Shown here: piece after piece, positions 1 through 13,073 of the stretch | Layout of the letters: each line of letters begins with the position of its first letter | Numbering within the stretch: position 1 is the stretch's first letter | Source: Pelecanus crispus | Lineage: Eukaryota; Chordata; Aves; Pelecaniformes; Pelecanidae | Assembly: GCF_030463565.1 (NCBI RefSeq) | Contig: NC_134646.1 | Span: forward strand, 41,857,240-41,921,239 | Reading direction: 5' to 3' | DNA: 64,000 nucleotides | Notes under the pieces: generated by a model | The model's database searches: none | Told to the model about the DNA's origin: nothing | What the model saw: only the letters and a program-made list of their open reading frames with translations | Made by a program: the position numbers and the translations under genes

Positions 1-1728
1 TCAGCTGGCTTTGTTGCCACACAAGGTTCACAGCAGGGACTGCTGGTGTGGAGTTCCACTGCGTGGAATACGTGTCCTTTTCTTGGTAGCTGTTACCCTT
101 CAAAGCTCCCTGCTGTAAGCCCTCTGTATGCTACCTACCACAATTTTTACTGAAGACATCTACATCCGAGTTTTAAAGCTGACTTCTAATCTAACTCATT
201 TTTCCTTTCTATTTGACATAGTCTCATCCAGGTCTGTCCTTTAACCCACAGGAATGAGAGTAATTTTTGTTTAAACGCTAAAATCTTTTAATTAATCAAC
301 CAACTTGGGTTTTTTTGGCAGGTATGATGAAACTCAAACCCCACGCTTGACCTCTATAGACTTTTGCATTAAAAATACTTACCCCAGATGCTGGGGTATC
401 TACAGAAGTAAAAAGGCTTCTTGAATGCGTTAGTGGAATTCTTAGCCGCTCACACATGCTGTGCGTTTGCTTTTATGTGGCTTTTAGACAGTCTTCAGAG
501 GATGAAATACTTCTTGAAAAAGCTAATCTTTAATAATGTAGGTTTGTGGCCAAGTGACACAAGTATGTTTGTCTTGGAAAGTAAGTCTTTCTCTTTTGAT
601 CCGAATTTTTGTGATGGGTGACAGACTTCTGTGTTCTGAGTTACTTCAGTTAACTCTAAAATGCTCATTAAATTCTATAGAGTACAAGGAATTCAATGAA
701 GGAGCACATTAGCTTTGAACTGTGTTGAATTTTGGCATTATTTGTTCTTTGTCAATTATATCCTTTATGATTTTCTTTATCCTTTATCAATTTTCTTATT
801 AAATAATAGACAAAAAAGTCAATTTTATCAGAGGTCCTTGGGTATGTACACTGAACATGCATGGCAAAGATATATTTTTCCGGTGACAAATTTCATACTT
901 ACCCCAACAATATATTATTTTCCTTTCTGGAAATAAAGTGACATTTAGCAACATTCATTGCAGCAGACTGAATCTGAGAGCTTCAGGACAAAAACACATG
1001 AGGCATTGTATTACCTGTTGGGGAATTTGTGTTCTCCGAGAACTGCTCAATGGGATGGGAATTAATCCCAAACTGAATTGTGGACACACATCCCATAGAG
1101 TACAGAAGGCTTCAAGCATCCTACCAGAGATTGAGGTGGAGTGAAAAATACTTTGAGATGGATTTTTTTCATCATCTTTATAAAAACTTGTTAATTTTGG
1201 TTTCTTAACATACTGACTTTTACTGTTCCCTAAGCACAAACTTTAATTATTACAAGTTTATTAGATACTCGAATGGTATTTTTCACATTGTGTTCCTGAT
1301 TTGCAAGGATGCATTGCGGTGAAATCTTCTGGTTTTGATCTCCAAACTCATTAAACATACCAGCAGAATATAGAAATACTTAATGAAATTACTACAGTGC
1401 AGGTCTTCCATGAAATTCCTTTTGCTGTGCCCTAAGAAAAGTGTTATGTCCTATTTTCATCCTGTTTTTTCCATTTAATTTCTTCCAAGAAACTGTTTAA
1501 CCTAATAGGTAAACCAGACAAATTTCAGATAGTAGTTTTACCAGAAAGTAGAATTTTTAGATGAAGCAGAATCAGTTTTACATTGTTCTGAATTTGGCAA
1601 ATATTTCTATTTGAAATTTTACCTTGACTTTCATTGTCACTCCAAAAAAATGATTTTTTGGAGAAGGAAAAGATAATTATTTGTACAATGGTCATTTCTG
1701 GCTCACATATCTGTTTTTATTCTGCTAG
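1..1728 (+). other. TMA16: TMA16 intron, partial (5' part outside window)
   Basis: AT-rich noncoding DNA ending in a good splice acceptor (pyrimidine-rich stretch then CTAG at 1725-1728). I looked for the N-terminal TMA16 exon (basic, Lys/Arg-rich start of the protein) and did not find it, so the first coding exon(s) should lie upstream of base 1. The short open frames here have no family resemblance. Confidence 0.6.
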
Positions 1729-1766
1729 GTTGAAGACTGACAAAGCTTTGCGTTTGAGTATCATTG
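1729..1766 (+). CDS. TMA16: TMA16 coding exon (first one visible)
   Basis: A 38-nt exon between a TCTGCTAG acceptor and a GTGAG donor. It encodes LKTDKALRLSIIG, matching the 'KALRLNLVGE' segment of human TMA16 as I remember it. It begins with the third base of a codon and ends with one base of a Gly codon, which the next exon completes. TMA16 is a nuclear/nucleolar factor that associates with pre-60S ribosomal particles and is conserved from yeast to vertebrates. The upstream exon coding the basic N-terminus is missing from the window, so the gene is partial. The call rests on the chain of five exons with agreeing phases and homologous order, not on this exon alone. Confidence 0.88.
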
Positions 1767-2584
1767 GTGAGCAGAAACTTCTATTACTTAATACAGTACT
1801 CAATGTCTTAGTGTAGATTTTAAGTTTTACCAACTTTATAGATACTCCAATTAGAGTTTCTTTCTCTATAATCTGACTCTGTAATCTTAAAATAGACTTT
1901 GTTGAAATGCTAAAATACCTGACATGTTTACTCAAGTAGTATATACAGGGTTGAACTTGGGGCTGAGTATAGCCTAATCTTTAGTCGCTGTACATGACAA
2001 CAGGGCAATATAGACCAAACATCTGTTTTGTACATCTGTACATGCATTTATTGTACTTATTTCCATGCTTTTTTTGATAGCTTGTGAAAGAGGGTGATAT
2101 ATGTAGGTCAACAGACACATTGTGCTAGCAAGTAAATCCAAAACTTTGAGACACAACCTAGAATATTTTTCTCTTACATGTGATTGACACTGCACCTTTT
2201 CAATTTAATGTTTAAAAATTGTGATGATCAGAACTCTGGCTCAGCCATTGTTTTGTGGTTCCCCCCACCCACCTCACCCACCCCACTTGGGGCCTTCCTA
2301 AGTTTCCATCTTAAGCAATTGATCCAGTGATATTTTAAACACTAATTTCCAGTAAAGCAAAGTGTAGCATTGTTTTCCGTAAGGAGGACATAAAATACAT
2401 CTGAAATGATGTGAGAATGTTTCTATTAGTTACCTTCATACCTGGTACACACGATATCAGTGAGTCTATGATGCCATTCAAAATCTTGAAAAATGGGGGG
2501 TTATTTCAAAAACTTTGAAGAATTTTGATCTGTGTTGATGCTACAGTGATGATGTAATCATTAATGTTAAGTTTATTCTTGTAG
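1767..2584 (+). other. TMA16: TMA16 intron
   Basis: Bounded by GTGAGC donor and TTCTTGTAG acceptor. AT-rich, with a C-rich patch near 2262-2288. No gene or recognisable repeat seen. Confidence 0.8.
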
Positions 2585-2669
2585 GAGAAAAACTGCAATG
2601 GTTTCAAAGTCACCTTGACCCCAGTAAAATTGAGTACACAAAGAAGGAAGCTGGCGAGCTCATTGAAAA
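2585..2669 (+). CDS. TMA16: TMA16 coding exon
   Basis: An 85-nt exon. After completing the Gly codon it reads [20 protein letters not shown] and continues KEAGELIE, then two bases of the next codon. This corresponds to the human '[20 protein letters not shown]...ACELIERY' region from memory. The acceptor is TTGTAG and the donor is GTAAGA. The segment is helical and charged, as in the conserved N-terminal half of the family. Confidence 0.95.
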
Positions 2670-3763
2670 GTAAGACTGGTGTTAAAAACAGGATTAAAAA
2701 GCTTGATTTGTCTTTTAAAATGATGTTCTTAAATAAGATCTGTAAAGTGAAGACGACTCAGGGAAGGACTTTATGTATTACTATTAATAATATCGAATAG
2801 TTGATTTTGTTGCAACTGAGGTTAATTATGTATTGAAAGATTTATATATTCACACTAAAATTACTGAAGTAAGTCACGTGTTGTTGTTTGTTGGGTTTTT
2901 TTATTTAAGTATATCTCTGCTTTTGTAGTGTGTGGAGGACTGAATAATTTGGATAGTAGTAATTGCATGAATTTGTTAGGTTATTTAGTGACACTTTAAA
3001 TGCACAGATTTCATTCTACTTACCCCTTCATTCTTTAATTTTCTTTGCTGAGATTAAACAGTACTCAGGTGGGTCAATTTTTAGGGCAGGAGATATCAAA
3101 ATTGAATCTGCTAAGAAGGAACTCAGTTATTTGTGTGCTCCTGGATGTATGTAACTGTAGCTTGTCACCATTTTTCACCTGCTAGCTAAATAACATAATA
3201 TATAGGTAGTGTTACACAGGTGTACTATATTGGTTTCCTTTCAGAAGCTCTGACGTATTTCCTACACTGTTCATGAAACCTATAAACTGCTACTCAACAC
3301 TAGTGATACTGTGAAAGCAATAAAAACTTACTTTTTGGCTTTGGGTTAGGTGTTTGCAAGATGATGTAGAACACATGCCAAAGAAATTTACTTTAAAAAT
3401 TATTACTGAGGTGGTGAAATTCATCAATTAAATTAGGAATACTTAAATTTAACACCGGTCTTCCAGAGCAGGTGAACTATAATAAAGTGTTTGGGTGTTT
3501 TGTTTTGTTTGTTTGTTTTATGCAAACATAGTTTAAAAAAAAAAAGCAAATTAAAAAAATAGTCCTTCTATAAGCTGCAGATGATTCAAATGATGTTCCA
3601 AATGGAGGTTCCACTTTGAAGATTAAAGTAATACTTCAAATCTATCTCTGACTAATTTAGAAAATAAATACAATTAGTAAAATAATGTCTTAGATTATGA
3701 AAGTAATTCCATTTTGCAAAAGTTTTGCATGATTGCATCTAGCATAAATGCGTTTTCTTTCAG
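2670..3763 (+). other. TMA16: TMA16 intron
   Basis: Bounded by GTAAGA and TTTCTTTCAG. Contains short GTTT and poly-A runs near 3493-3545. No gene seen. Confidence 0.8.
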
Positions 3764-3912
3764 TTATATGTGTCGATTCAATGCTGAATTGGAGCAGATT
3801 GAATTACAAAACAGTATTAAAGGTAGACAAGGAAGGCAGCATGGTTCACGGGAAACTGTCATCAAGCAGACCATAGAACGTGAAAGACAACTCTATGAAG
3901 GCTATGGAATAG
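3764..3912 (+). CDS. TMA16: TMA16 coding exon (most conserved core)
   Basis: A 149-nt exon between TTTCTTTCAG and GTATGT. Joined to the preceding exon it reads [20 protein letters not shown], then [20 protein letters not shown] and [11 protein letters not shown]. This closely resembles the human TMA16 core ([39 protein letters not shown]) as I recall it. The gene call is strongest here. The exon ends with one base of a Glu codon. Confidence 0.97.
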
Positions 3913-6747
3913 GTATGTAAAAGCATTAGAAATAATCCTGTAGTCACATCTCCTCCTCCTGTCATGAGGCTCGAACGTAAGAGAAATTTCTAGGCAGTAT
4001 TGTTATTTTTCTCTTTAAAGGAATTAGCTAACTGCTAGGTATTTATGCCTTGCAGAGAAGTTTGGGAGGAGGGGCAGAGTGACGAAAAGGAAAAAAAGGT
4101 GGTGGGGATCTGGCTTATATATTTCTGCTTTACTACTTTGCCTCTGTGCATCTTTGCTAGTACTGCCTCTTTAGTGCAGGCATATATAACATATTTTCGA
4201 AACTAAAGTGAGATTTAACGCACAAGTCTCAAATACAAATTCTGTTCAGCCGCTTGCTTGGACCTTCATTATATACAAAGTAGTTTTTATCTTAAAAATA
4301 TATATATACACAAAGTATTTTTTGTCTTAAGAACCCTTCAGTGGGTGTGCATGTTTTAACATGCATTAGCATGAAGACTGTATTTGCTCATGTGGAGAAT
4401 AACCAACATCGCTTTCTCTACAAATTACTTCTTTTAGGTGGGCTTCGTTATCTGGACTTGTGCCAATGAAGTCTTTATACACAGCTTCTGCTAACATTCT
4501 TTTGATAATATATAAACTTACTGTTAGGGATACACCTGTGGCCTGACTTGCTCCTTTCCGCTGAGGTGGACCAGTGGCATGAGGAACTTCAGCAAATTTC
4601 GTATCGTGACAGAGTGGCCTTTAGGTTTCATGAACTTGAAGAGAAGAACCAAAGCCTCTGAACTTGTGGGCCTAAAACATCTTCAGAAAGAGACCATTTA
4701 TTCCACTAGGGTTGAGATGTCTTTCATGTGGGAGAATGATTGCAGGAGAAATTGTAGTACAGATGTAATATTTCTGGAGTTTTAAAATTTAGGTCGCCCA
4801 GGAAGAAATCCTGTTTTATTGTGACATATCTATTCTACAGGCATAAATGATAACCCACAAGTAGAAAACCCACACTTTTCCTCTTACTCTTTTCAGTCAG
4901 AGGAGTAATGCTCCTTTCTTTGACTTACTGGAGATGGTGGTGGAGGGAGGGAAAGTGCTCTGTGTGTGTGAAGGCCCTAACACTTAACCTCTTAAAAATC
5001 AAAACCCCACAAAAACTCCGAAGATTTAAAACTAAAAATTTTGTAGATAAGAGCCTAGTTGAAAGCACTTTGTGTTTTTAAACATTCACCTTGGCTGTTA
5101 TCACAAGTTTGAATAAAATCATAATGCCAGATATTCTCATTGACTTTTTTATTACCATTTATCTTCCTTTGGGGTAGCCATTTATGCCAGCAGATTATCT
5201 AATGAAATCTTCTGAGGAGCACTGTGTGTGAAAACCACAACATAAGCATTAGAGCTGAAAATTTCCTCTTTAAGGTGCATAGTCTTCATTAAGAAGAAAC
5301 ACTTCAACTATTTTTGAAATTATTTTTTGGTTTCAGAGGTAGCACACAGATGCAAGCTACATGTGAGAAAGAAATAAAAGACTGAACATTTGATAGCTGG
5401 AACTAGGCTGAAGGGAAGCAGCACTAATCTGGTGAAATAAGGGAGAAAGACAAAGGCATAATGAAAGTGCAAAAAGCAGACTTGTTTTGAGGAGAGTCAA
5501 GTACAAAATAGTAGTGAAATTTAAGTATTTTTCTTCAACAAGTAAGCATGTTGGAACTGAGTGATGAACTTGGCTTTAATGCTAAAGTATTATTCAAAGG
5601 CAGTCCTTCTAACAGTGAAAGTACGTCATGGAAGACATGAAAATTTACATTGGTTTGTGGTTAGGATACAAAGCACAGCAAGGTTTGGGTTGTGTGTCAT
5701 GTTCCCTTTTCCCCCCATTTATATTTTACCCATAAAGAAAATGAATGGCTCTAAAAATTTTGCCAGTGTTACTTAGTACTTTCACATCCTGCAGTGGTGG
5801 AGGAATTCAGGAATAGGTGTGTGACTTTCATGTGTAATCTTTGATTTCTTAAAAGTGTGGGGGGGAAGTCATAGGAAGATAGATACTATGAATGTCATCA
5901 AATAGCTCAGTTGTAGAAAATCTCCTTTTTGGTTTTGCTTTTAGACTTTCGTTCTTCCTTTTTTCCTTACTGCTTTGTGGAAAGCTGACAGAAAAAAAGC
6001 AATAGGATTATATAGAAAGATGTCAAATGCACAAGCACAACATAAAAATAAAGAAGAATCCGGAAATATTGTAAGCAAAATTTGAGGTTATTATAGTATT
6101 AGTGAGTAAAGCATTCAGAGAGCATGGTGCAACTTCACATATTAAATACAGTCTCAAATCATTCATTATTTGTTATCACAGCTGCTGCAGGTTTTGCTCT
6201 CTGTCTAGGACAGTATTCATTCAGAGAAAATAGTTGTGCTAAATACTGTAATTAGAGATTGGGGATAAATGGAAATCAGCTGGAAACTGTGCTTTTATGC
6301 TCTAGCTCATTATTATCCCTGGAAGCTGTAGTGAAGGGAGCTTTTATAACTGACTTAGTATTTGTTGGGTTTTTTTCCCCCTATTCTTGAACTTAGTTAT
6401 TTCTTGTATGCATGTGCATTTCTTATGAAAAGACTGTGTGATATGAATTGTTTACATTTAGGAAAGTCTCCTAAAATTTGATGCTCTCTGTGTGTGTATA
6501 TATATATGTCAGATATATGTAAATGAAAAATTAATTTTTCTTTACTGGCTGTTTACGAGAGTGGTAGATATCCAAAAGCATAGTAAATTTTAGTCTTTTT
6601 TTTTTTTTTAAATAGTACTTATACAGGGAACATTCAGTCTATCTGTGAGGTTGTTGAGTTTTGTTAGCAGCTACTTGTCACTTCCTTATTCCTTAAATTA
6701 CATTAATTTTTACTACAGTTTTCTTCCTGATATTGTCATCTGTCATT

Positions 6748-7363
6748 GTGCTGGAGCGTGTCCAGAGAAGGACAACAAAGCTGGTGAAGAGTCTGGAGCA
6801 CAGGCCTTATGAGGAGCAGCTGAGGGAACTGGGATTGTTTAGCCTGGAGAAAAGGAGGCTGGGGGGAGACCTTATCACTCTCTACAACTACCTGAAAGGA
6901 GGTTGTAGTGAGGTGACTGTTGGTCTCTTCTCCCAAGTAACTAGTGATAGGACTAGAGGAAATAGGCTTAAGCTGCACCAGGGGAGGTTTAGATTGGATA
7001 TTAGGAAAAATTTCTTCACGGAAAGGGTAGTCAAGCATTGGAACAGGCTGCCCAGAGAGGTGGTGGAGTCACCATCCCTGGAAATGTTCAAAAAACGGGC
7101 AGATGTGGCACTTTGGTACATGGTTTCGTGGGCATGGTGGTGTTGGGTTGATGGTTGGAATGATGATCTTAGATATTCTTTCCAATCTTAATGATTCTTC
7201 TAGTTTTACTTTCATTAAAAAATAATCCAGCCACCAAGCCAGGAAACATGAAATTATTACTCTACCCTTAATTGCTTTAATGGTGGACTTGGTAGTGTTA
7301 GGCTAATGGTTGGACTGGATGATCTTAAACGTCTTTTCCAACCTAAACGATTCTATGATTCTG
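6748..7363 (+). mobile_element. CR1 LINE, 5'-truncated, with double 3' end
   Basis: The first ~400 nt read through as the C-terminus of CR1 ORF2, including the typical strings [20 protein letters not shown] and [20 protein letters not shown]. The frame runs on into a first CR1 3' terminus at about 7118-7195 (TTGGGTTGATGGTTGG, then TTTCCAATCTTAATGATTC). A non-CR1-like AT-rich spacer of about 60 nt follows. A second 3' terminus comes at about 7260-7363 (GGTTGGACTGGATGATCTTA, then TTTTCCAACCTAAACGATTC). It lies sense-oriented in a TMA16 intron. CR1 elements are non-LTR retrotransposons that are usually 5'-truncated, as here. The left boundary is approximate. Confidence 0.95.
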
Positions 7364-8535
7364 TTTGTGTGTGTTTGGTTTTTTTAATCTTGTCTTACAT
7401 GTTTATAACAAAGCTATTGAAAGGGAATCCTAGATATTTACAGGATATGCCCTTGGAACTCAGAGTTAGCATGCTTTCAGATGAAAAGCATCACAATTAT
7501 TTCATCTGAACATCATACATTTTTGGTAATTTGCTTCTAATTACCTTGCATGTTCTCTCACATAATGTTAATCTTGGGGAAGGACAGCCTTTAAAGCTAA
7601 ACGCACCAGTTTTATTAGTTAATTCTTGAAACTTCAGGATATAAGGAAATTGATTTAATTCAGATGGCAGTTACATCATTTACATGTATCTGCTAGTGTA
7701 ACTACTGTACTGTTTGTTAGCTGCTGTTTTCTGTAATGATCATTATTGTGTAACTGAATGGCTCTTTATCTAAAGAGCATCTAGAGTTTCTAACATCCTT
7801 TTCCTTTTTTAACTTCAGGCTGCAATATCATCCTTTGACCTGACTTGGGTGTTTCTCTGTATGACAGTTCTAATGGATGTGAGAAAGAGGAGAGCGATAT
7901 GCAGCCTATATTCTGTGCAGAGCACTGTCAGAGCAGTGACATTTCAGTCCTTGTGAGATTTAGGTAAATCTCTTGTGCAAATCTTTGTTTTGGGAGAGAG
8001 AAATGGTTACTGCTATCAAGAACGGTGGTGTTTTTATTAACAGCATGCTTCTGGAAGGAAATAAAACATCTCGGTAGACTGTCACAGAGCACTTGGTTAA
8101 AAAGTAGTGCTGTGGGACACAGCTCTAGAAGGGCACTCTGACACTGGGATTGGCTCCTCTATCCCCTTTTTCTCTAGTTATGCTGTCGAAGCCCTCCAGT
8201 CCAAGCCTGTGCACAGAGGCAGGTTAGATCTACAGCTGACAGCTTTTTACTTCTGATGCCCATCAGAACTTTGAAGTAATCTGGTCCAGTGCTTGTCCGT
8301 CCAAACAGTTGGAAAAGTGCTGACTTTACAGTATTTTATGCAAGTTCTGTTACAGATTAAGCTCAGTCACTTTGTCTTTTTCTTTGTCATGAAATGGTGT
8401 TAAGCACTAACATCTTTATGACAAAGTTTGAGCTAACATGCTGTTTGTTCTTCCTCAGAAGAAAGATAGCAAAATAAAACATTATCTGAAAGGGTCAGAA
8501 ACATGAAAAAAATGCTTACTTTAATTTTTCACTGC

Positions 8536-8573
8536 TGTTTTATTGTAACACAATATTGTAACACAATAAAACA
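8536..8573. repeat. AT-rich perfect inverted repeat (11-bp arms)
   Basis: TGTTTTATTGT at 8536-8546 is exactly reverse-complemented by ACAATAAAACA at 8563-8573. The 16-nt loop contains the palindrome CAATATTG. A further AT-rich imperfect palindrome (ACACATGTGTGT) follows at once. Intronic, no known function. Confidence 0.8.
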
Positions 8574-11500
8574 CATGTGTGTTATTATAACACATAATCA
8601 CAGTTACTGAATACTTCATCTTAGAAATGCCAGATAGTATCTGCTCCCCAAAACACTGTCTTCGTTTCATTTCCACTAACCCCTGTGCTACATTTCTTCA
8701 TCTTCCATTTTTTCCATCTTTAGTTCAGAAAACACTCTCCTATGACTTAACATTGTTAAAGCAAACTAAGAAGTTCACAAGTAGCAGCAAAAAACATGAC
8801 ACTGGTGCATGCTAAGGAGATACTTCTGAGTAAGACAAGTGTTACTAATCTGAAAATACAGTGCTACTGCAGCTTTCCACCATAATTTTAAAAAAATTGG
8901 TTACTGTGCAGGATATAATTACTTTATTTCTACACACAAAGTAGAACAGGACTAGAGTTTCTAGTTCTGTTCCTAATCTGGCAATGCTGGGGTTTGTCTT
9001 GTGTAATGTATTGCAAACACACATGTAAGCAGAACTTAAAAATTTTGCCACTGCCAAAGGACTAAAGATCAGTTCAGTTCCAAATCTTGGTTTGTCACAG
9101 AATCTCCCTGCTTCAGAATGCCTGCTTTCTTGTGACACAGGGGAGAGCCCTGGATGATGGGCTAGATAAAACTATTAGAATATTCTGTTTGGAAGATGTC
9201 CTATGTAAGTTAATAAAAGCCATTAAATATTTTCCAAGGTGTTTTGTTTTCCAGCCAAAACAAAGCAATTGAAAGGACTTCATTTGAAAGGTTTCGTCAT
9301 TTAGTCCTGGTCTGTCTGAGAATAACACTGAATTGTATGTTGGGTCAGTGCCTTGATAGAAGGAGCAGATAGAAATCTCAGCACATTTCTGGGGCAGTTG
9401 GCCCAAATTAGCATAGTGGCACTTCTGCTACACTCACTATTTAAATTTACATCATTAATCTCTGTCCTAGAAGAAAACTGAGTTGGCATTGCTCCTTGTA
9501 CAGTATCTGAGAGAAGGGAAGAACTTCTTTCTCTCATGTGGAGGCTAGGACATTTCAGCATTTGACACTGTGCTGCCAGGAGTGCAATTCAAGTGATTAC
9601 AGAGAAAGCAAGAGGGACCATGGCTTTGTTTCAATACTTAGTTGGGAAGGATGGAGCTATTGTGGCATTGGTGTTTATCAGAACCCAGGAATCAGCAGAG
9701 AAAAAAACGGACTGGGTATATGTTTCTTTCCCTTGCCTTGATTGGCTGTGAGCAGTATCACTGTATTTACCAAGAAGCAGGCTGCAGAAATCTGTGTAGT
9801 TGGTATCAAAAACTGTTGCATATTTTATAGTTCTTCAGTCAGTAACTTTGTAACCCAATGTGAAGGGAAGAAATAATTTCTGAATAATAAAGACTGGCCA
9901 CAAAGACAGTGACAGGTACCATCCTACATTCTGTAGTAGGAAAATCATCTATAATCCTGCATTGATAGCATCATTTGGTTTATTACTGTAAGACTCAGGA
10001 AAATGGGTAGATGAGCAAAAGCAGAACTGTATGTTCAGGGTTTGCTCAAGGACAGTATAAGAAGTTCTTGAAATGTCATGTTTTTAAGAGCTAAAATAGT
10101 AAAGTGGATTTAACATTACAGAGGTAGCAAGCAGTCGTCTTTGTTGAGCGACCTGTTGCTGTGAAATCTGTACACTTCATGGACAGCAATAAGGTATTTT
10201 ATACTGTGCAAAAATTTCAGGGCTCCTAAGGCATAAATCTCTACAAATTAATGAAGAGGTTAAGCACAGGTCACTTGCAATACTTAGGACTGACCAAGAA
10301 AAGAATGACACTGAATTACGGCAAAGCAGCTTAGGCATCATAGATAAAACTCTGCATGAGTTTATAAACTACACATCCAGTAGGAACGTTTTGGCTACTC
10401 CAGGAGGAGAGGGAAAAAAAAAAAAAAGGTCTGTCCCATAGGTCTCTGTACAAGATGTTTGCCTTCCTTTTTGCTACCAAACATAATGAAGATTTGTAGT
10501 GAGTATATGTCACTTATTTCTCTTAGTGGGGAAGACTGAAAACTTTCAGTCATGAAAACTATTGATGTTTGTTTCTGTTCAACTGAGACCAACATCAGCT
10601 CATGAGAGGAGACAGGTGCCAACAGTCTATATAAATATTGTGTTGCATTTACTGCAGTATTTATCAGGTATTTCAGCAACCATGGAATGCTAGTTTCCCC
10701 GGACTGAGTGGTTTATAGAACAGGTATTTAACAATGGAAACTGTAATTGCATTGGAGTGAGACTAGTTGCTATCAAATAGCCATTCTTTGCTCTCAGGCT
10801 GTCTCATTGCAGGTGGAAGGAGATAGTATTATATTCCAAAATTCAAGAATGTGTTCTATTTAAACACCTGACATCTTACTATACTCTTCCCAGTGTTTAT
10901 ATTTAAAAAGAAAAAAACCAAACCACCACACAAACATATATATTCTTGTACTGTATGGTAAATTTTATGAAGTATATTTAACTGTTTGTTGCATTTTCTT
11001 ACTTCAATGATCAGAGTTACTTTCCTAACTCTACTGCAGATCTGTCTTGCTTGCAGTGGTGACTTAAGTGCTTTGAAATTTTTTTCCAAAAACTTTTCAA
11101 AATACTTAGGGATCACTTAGTACTCATTAATTTAGAGTGAGGCTTGTCTATTTAGGTCAGCTTTAAAACTAAGCTTTCTTATTTTACCTTTTATCTGTTG
11201 TGCATGTTTATAGTAAGTTCTGCAGAGCAGAATTGTGTTTTTCTTATGTGGGTGAGTGAATATCTGTTAAAAAGTGTAACCAGACCTTGATCTTGGTTGA
11301 GGATGTTAGTTATGCTTTTAAAACAAATAATAAATTAATTATTTTCCTAGTTTCTTCACTGGGCTTTTTTTAAAGGAAAACTTTTAAGTGCTTAAAATTT
11401 TGCTATTTCTTGGATGTGTCAGTTTAGAGAAAATGAAGCACCCTCTTTTTATTATTTGTCAGGATTGGCTTTTCGGTAACTGGTATATTTGAATTCTGGA

Positions 11501-11719
11501 ACAGTTCATAGGTATAAGTTCACCTTCTTTTCTTTAGCAATGAGAGGTCTTCCTGTTTGACTATTGCTCTAGAAACTTTCTGATATGAATTCTCATTTTC
11601 TTGGTCTTTTAATCTCTGAAATAATATGTTCAGCCCTTTAGCTCACATTTCTTTCTTTGAAATGAGACTCACTTGAATAATGTAACACTTCTAATAGAAT
11701 GTAATTTCATTCCAATTAG

Positions 11720-11762
11720 AAATTCCAGACATTATGAACAGAAAGCATCTTAAATTTTTCAG
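11720..11762 (+). CDS. TMA16: TMA16 coding exon
   Basis: A 43-nt exon with acceptor CCAATTAG and donor GTAAGT. Completing the Glu codon it reads EIPDIMNRKHLKFF plus two bases of an Arg codon. It corresponds to human 'EIPDILNASNLKTFR' from memory. The exon is too short to be found as an open frame. It was located because the exon before it ends in EGYGI and the exon after it begins REWDGDL. Confidence 0.93.
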
Positions 11763-13073
11763 GTAAGTTCTTTTTATTATCATTACTAATCTGTTTATGA
11801 AAAAGAGTGTTTCTGAATTTGACAGGTTGTATGTCTTTTTTCTTAAAAAAGAATTTATGCAAAAATGTCAAAGCATTTGTCATTTGAAAAAGCAGACTAG
11901 CTATGGTGTTGCTATTTCAGCATTTCTTAGCTGTTACAAGCTAAATGCAGGTGACAGTTAATCATTAAAACATTGGAAGGGTTAGAAAGCTTCAAGCAGA
12001 GTCTAGCAGAGTCTGCAGCAGTGTTTGTGTGTAATACTAGTTGAAAATCTTAAGCAAATTGATGACTTGCAACTGGTTAAAAGATCTGGGAGCTGTGTAA
12101 CTTGCTGCTTGCTCATCTGGGGCAGCAAGCCAATACGCCTTGGTAATGGATTGAATGGCCACTTTTGCTGACAGCTCTATCAAATGAGATACTTTAGATT
12201 TATGAATGCTTATGTTGACAGGAATGATATATCACTAACTCTTTGGGATGGTATGTAGCTAGAAGTCATACTTACAGGATGTTGGAATAAAGCCAGGAAT
12301 CTCAAAGAAGAGACAAGCCTCTGGCTGCTGTGTTTATAAATACACAATTGACGACTTGTACTGGGACATCTGATGGAACTGTTGTTATATTACTTTGGTA
12401 GAGCAAAACCACATCTGTCTTATAATTGGCAAATACTGTCTTTGCCCTTGAAAAAAATTATCCATGAAGTGCACTTGATATAATCAAGCAAGCGTTCTAT
12501 TGAGTGCTGGATTTGACTTGTGATATATGAACCCTTCCTCTCTCATGGCCTTTTGAAATAATATAGTCCTCATGTGAATTAATGTTTACTAACATTTTGT
12601 GTCCCCTTGAAGTCAGTCATATAAGATGTTAACAATTACCATAAATCATAATGAAGGACTTTATGTACATTAGCTCTGCAAATTGAGCATCCAGATGAAG
12701 AAACTCTTCCAAACTGTTTTTTCCATTGCTTACAAGATTGGGAGTTTAGTGTGTCAAACCTAAAAGCAGGTGGCCTAAAGTAGTAACTGAGGATACAAAT
12801 AGTCTCTGGGAATTAAGTGAATCATATATTTTTTGTTCAGAATGTCAAATCTGAAAGTAGTTAATTCTTCACAGAGAAATTATAGCTGCTGTAGTGTACA
12901 AGATCAGGTGAAATCGTTGGTGCTTATTCATACTGCAGTGGGACTGATGGTATAATTTAGAAAAGCAGCCTCCCTTCAGTTAGCATCTTCTGAGGAAAGG
13001 TGAATTAACTCTCCCATTCCTTCTTGCTATTTCTATTGGTAATTGTTTTTCATTACTTTTTCTTTTCTTTAAG
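11763..13073 (+). other. TMA16: TMA16 last intron
   Basis: Bounded by GTAAGT and a pyrimidine-rich TTTTCTTTTCTTTAAG acceptor (AAG rather than CAG). AT-rich, no gene or clear repeat recognised. Confidence 0.75.

Larger units (their letters stand above)
3913..11719 (+). other. TMA16: TMA16 large intron
   Basis: A 7.8-kb intron from GTATGT to a CCAATTAG acceptor. It carries a CR1 retroposon (6748-7363), an AT-rich palindromic stem-loop (8536-8573), a short TG/TA microsatellite near 6488-6508 and a T/A run near 6597. Other open frames are short and unrecognisable. I see no exon or RNA gene in the remainder. Confidence 0.75.

Noticed and set aside
6733-7191. 152-codon open frame as a host gene
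   Set aside because: It is the C-terminus of CR1 ORF2 fused in frame to its 3' UTR; a transposon relic, not a host gene.
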